From NCBI GenBank assembly GCA_002255955.1, contig NKIM01000033.1, forward strand, positions 1 to 57,403: DNA of 57,403 nucleotides, given 5' to 3'. The notes under the pieces were generated by a model. The model did not search any database. It worked only from the letters and a program-made list of their open reading frames with translations, and was not told the DNA's origin. The position numbers and the translations under genes are program-made. Below are positions 55,461 to 57,403 of the stretch, piece after piece. The stretch comes from Burkholderiales bacterium PBB2. GTDB taxonomy: Bacteria; Pseudomonadota; Gammaproteobacteria; Burkholderiales; Burkholderiaceae_C. The stretch's first letter is position 1. Each line of letters opens with the position of its first letter.

Positions 55461-55526
55461 CAGGTGGGGCGACAGGAGCCACAATAGATTCAATTGACAG
55501 CCCGACCCCTTCACACTCTTGGTGCC

Positions 55527-56387
55527 ATGAACAACTCAGCGCTTTCAAGGCATGGTCTGGACCGCCGCAAGGCGCAATTGCAGGATCTGCAACGTTACTT
55601 GCAAAGCCAAGAAAACGAGTTTCGCGAGCTCCACACCAATCTTCGCACCTTTGTCGAGCGGTATGTCGACACCCTGGGGTGCGCCTACCTGGAACTGGAC
55701 GCACTCGAATCCCAACTGCACACCGCGACGCAATACCTGGCAGAGGCCCTGCGCCGCAATGGTATTTCCGCAAGGACACCGCGGGCGCCGCAGGCCACGG
55801 CCCTCCCCACCATTCCCTTTCTACCGGCAGCCGCACCACTGCCACCAGAGCCAGCGGATGGGTTGATCGACCTGCCTCCACCCAGCCTGAAGACTTTGTA
55901 CCGTCGCGCAGCCATGCGCCTTCATCCCGACTTCGCTGACACTGAACGTGAACGCCAACGCCGCGAGCAAGCGATGATGCTGGTGAACGAGGCCTATGCC
56001 GCCGAACGACGACACCAATTGGAAGCTCTGCTTCTGGCCGCCGGCGAAGACCCCGTGAAAGTCACGGGTGGCAATGCAGATGCCCTACGCAGCTGGCTGT
56101 CCCGCTGCGAGGCAGCAGTTCAAGGACGCCTGCGCGTGGTTCAAGCCCACCGAGTTGCCTTGGAGGCTCACCCCATGCATCAGCTCTGGCAGGCGATCCG
56201 GCGAGCCGAAGCCATGGGCCTCGACCCGTTCAGCGTCATGGTCAAACGCCTGCATAGCCAAATCGCAGAACGACGCCAAGAGCTGTATATCGGCCAACGC
56301 CTCCAGCCCGAGCCCGGGCTGGCCGAAGACTTCCTGCGCCGGCGCATTGAACGCATGGGCGTGCATCTGAGCACGGACAGTGTCTGA
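55527..56387 (+). CDS. J-domain protein of unknown role
   Basis: 286 residues. The N-terminal ~85 residues form a predicted coiled coil (RRKAQLQDLQRYLQSQENEF). A Pro/Ala linker follows, then a short J-domain-like segment (~130-165: LKTLYRRAAMRLHPDFADTE with the HPD tripeptide and MMLVNEAYAAE), then a helical C-terminal part. It lacks the Gly/Phe and zinc-finger regions of DnaJ, so it is a specialised Hsp70 partner. The ATG at 55527 is preferred; a frame from 55494 exists. Confidence 0.78.
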   Translation: MNNSALSRHGLDRRKAQLQDLQRYLQSQENEFRELHTNLRTFVERYVDTLGCAYLELDALESQLHTATQYLAEALRRNGISARTPRAPQATALPTIPFLPAAAPLPPEPADGLIDLPPPSLKTLYRRAAMRLHPDFADTERERQRREQAMMLVNEAYAAERRHQLEALLLAAGEDPVKVTGGNADALRSWLSRCEAAVQGRLRVVQAHRVALEAHPMHQLWQAIRRAEAMGLDPFSVMVKRLHSQIAERRQELYIGQRLQPEPGLAEDFLRRRIERMGVHLSTDSV

Positions 56388-56734
56388 GTGAATCAACTCA
56401 CTCAAGACCGCACTGACCTCAGCAGCACCCGTAGAGCATATCCAACGGCCCTAATCGCACCGCCCTGCCCGGCCAGAATTTAGAGCCTAAGCCCGATCGA
56501 GTCAGCGTCTCCGCAACACTGCGTTTCATGTCGGTCATCGAACGCAAAGGCGCACTTAGACATTTCCCGATAGGCGCTGTCGAGACCGCGGCTCAACAAC
56601 GCTTCGAAAACGAATTCCGCCAATACCCAAACTAGTTCTGAACTTCTTTTGGATTTCTTAAGGCTTCAGATTTCGGCTGCACAAAGCAAAACGCCCCCAA
56701 TTCTTTCGAACCGGGGGCGCTGCTTAAATATTAG
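56388..56734. other. Gap between J-domain gene and 5S rRNA
   Basis: Holds the rRNA operon terminator (56692-56719). I see no gene or clear remnant in the preceding 300 bases. Confidence 0.5.
56683..56720 (-). terminator. Terminator of the rRNA operon
   Basis: Stem CGCCCCC/GGGGGCG (56692-56698 with 56713-56719), loop of 14 bases; on the minus strand followed by TTTTGCTTTG. It lies 15 bases after the 5S 3' end. Confidence 0.88.
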
Positions 56735-56847
56735 CCTGACGATGACCTACTTTCACACGGGAACCCGCACTATCATCGGCGCTGAGGCATTTCACTGTCC
56801 TGTTCGGGATGGGAAGGAGTGGGACCGCCTCGCTATGGTCATCAGGC
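56735..56847 (-). rRNA. rrf: 5S ribosomal RNA
   Basis: 113 bases on the minus strand, beginning GCCTGATGACCATAGCGAGG and ending GTAGGTCATCGTCAGG, with the conserved CCGAACTC-like segment CCCATCCCGAACAGG. The 5' and 3' ends pair as helix I. Ends are set by pairing to within a base or two. Confidence 0.96.
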
Positions 56848-57085
56848 TTAACTGGCTGGCTTGCTGAAGTCTCGCTTGAGAGTTTCAACAGGCCCAATTT
56901 GTAGAGCTACGCAGTATACATGAGTTTTTCATGTATTGCACTTCGAATCAGCTGGTTTTGATTGCGTTCACACGTTGGATCATTGCGTTGAATGATCTGA
57001 CTTCTGAAGAACGGTATAACTTGTGTCCTCAATAATCCTCGATCAGATCTGGTGATGTTTCCATCGCCTGAACTGTCAAAGTTAT

Positions 57086-57403
57086 AGGGTCAAGCCTCAC
57101 GGGCAATTAGTACTGGTTAGCTTAACGCATTACTGCGCTTCCACACCCAGCCTATCAACGTCCTGGTCTCGAACGACCCTTCAGGGGGCTCAAGGCCCCG
57201 GCAAGACTCATCTTGAGACGAGTTTCCCGCTTAGATGCTTTCAGCGGTTATCTCTTCCGCACTTAGCTACTCGGCGATGCCACTGGCGTGACAACCGATA
57301 CACCAGAGGTGCGTCCACTCCGGTCCTCTCGTACTAGGAGCAGGCTCTCTCAATCTTGCAGCGCCCACGGAAGATAGGGACCAAACTGTCTCACGACGTT
57401 TTA
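57086..57403 (-). rRNA. rrl: 23S ribosomal RNA, 3' end (partial)
   Basis: The last ~318 bases of 23S rRNA on the minus strand, cut by the window edge. It includes the sarcin-ricin loop AGTACGAGAGGACCGG and the conserved 3' terminus GTACTAATTGCCCGTGAGGC. The 238 bases between it and the 5S gene are spacer with no tRNA. Confidence 0.96.

Overview
The window is chromosomal DNA from a GC-rich betaproteobacterium, almost certainly of the order Burkholderiales. This is inferred from gene content and order: tig-clpP-clpX-lon, ilvB-ilvH-ilvC-pssA-leuA, a sigma factor followed by DUF3619 and DUF3106 genes, and hpnCDE. The proteins look closest to the Rubrivivax/Leptothrix/Roseateles group, but no search was run. 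No insertion sequence, prophage or CRISPR array is visible. Nearly all genes are core housekeeping or motility genes.

Layout. (1) 0.2-21.6 kb is a large flagellar locus: a TPR protein, three tandem flagellin genes each with its own terminator, fliD, fliS, fliT, a YcgR-type c-di-GMP brake, a pseudopilin-like gene, fliE on the opposite strand, then fliFGHIJK and fliLMNOPQR in collinear order. (2) 21.6-28.1 kb holds tRNA-Leu(UAA), tRNA-Gly(GCC), lon, clpX, clpP, tig and tRNA-Leu(UAG), all on the minus strand, with sigma-32-like promoters before clpP and lon. (3) 28.3-32.7 kb is an RND efflux pump with its lipoprotein adaptor, preceded by a TetR-type palindrome. (4) 32.9-36.0 kb is hpnCDE, a translationally coupled squalene-synthesis operon. 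(5) 36.0-39.3 kb has a TIGR03790-like secreted protein, an IclR regulator and a D-Ala-D-Ala endopeptidase. (6) 39.5-46.0 kb is the branched-chain amino-acid cluster ilvB-ilvH-ilvC, pssA and leuA. A leucine leader peptide and terminator, too short for routine ORF calling, precede leuA. (7) 46.1-48.9 kb has an ECF-like sigma factor, a one-pass DUF3619 protein, an exported DUF3106 protein, an RDD protein and dgkA. (8) 49.0-52.9 kb has nadE-glnB, a GNAT-fold protein and ppa. (9) 53.2-56.4 kb has a membrane pyrophosphatase and a J-domain protein. (10) 56.7 kb to the end is the 3' end of an rRNA operon on the minus strand (5S and partial 23S).

How the parts connect. The flagellar genes build the C-ring, basal body, export gate and filament. 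Sigma-28-like promoters precede the first flagellin, fliD and fliS, and a sigma-54-like site precedes fliE. FliS and FliT are the expected chaperones for flagellin and FliD, and YcgR would slow the motor at high c-di-GMP. The most notable regulatory observations are the unannotated leuA attenuator ([19 protein letters not shown] leader with four consecutive Leu codons) and the fliC3/fliD junction, where the -10 element of the fliD sigma-28 promoter forms one arm of the flagellin terminator. The best candidate for an under-described system is the sigma factor/DUF3619/DUF3106/RDD cluster, which has the layout of a sigma/anti-sigma envelope-sensing module.
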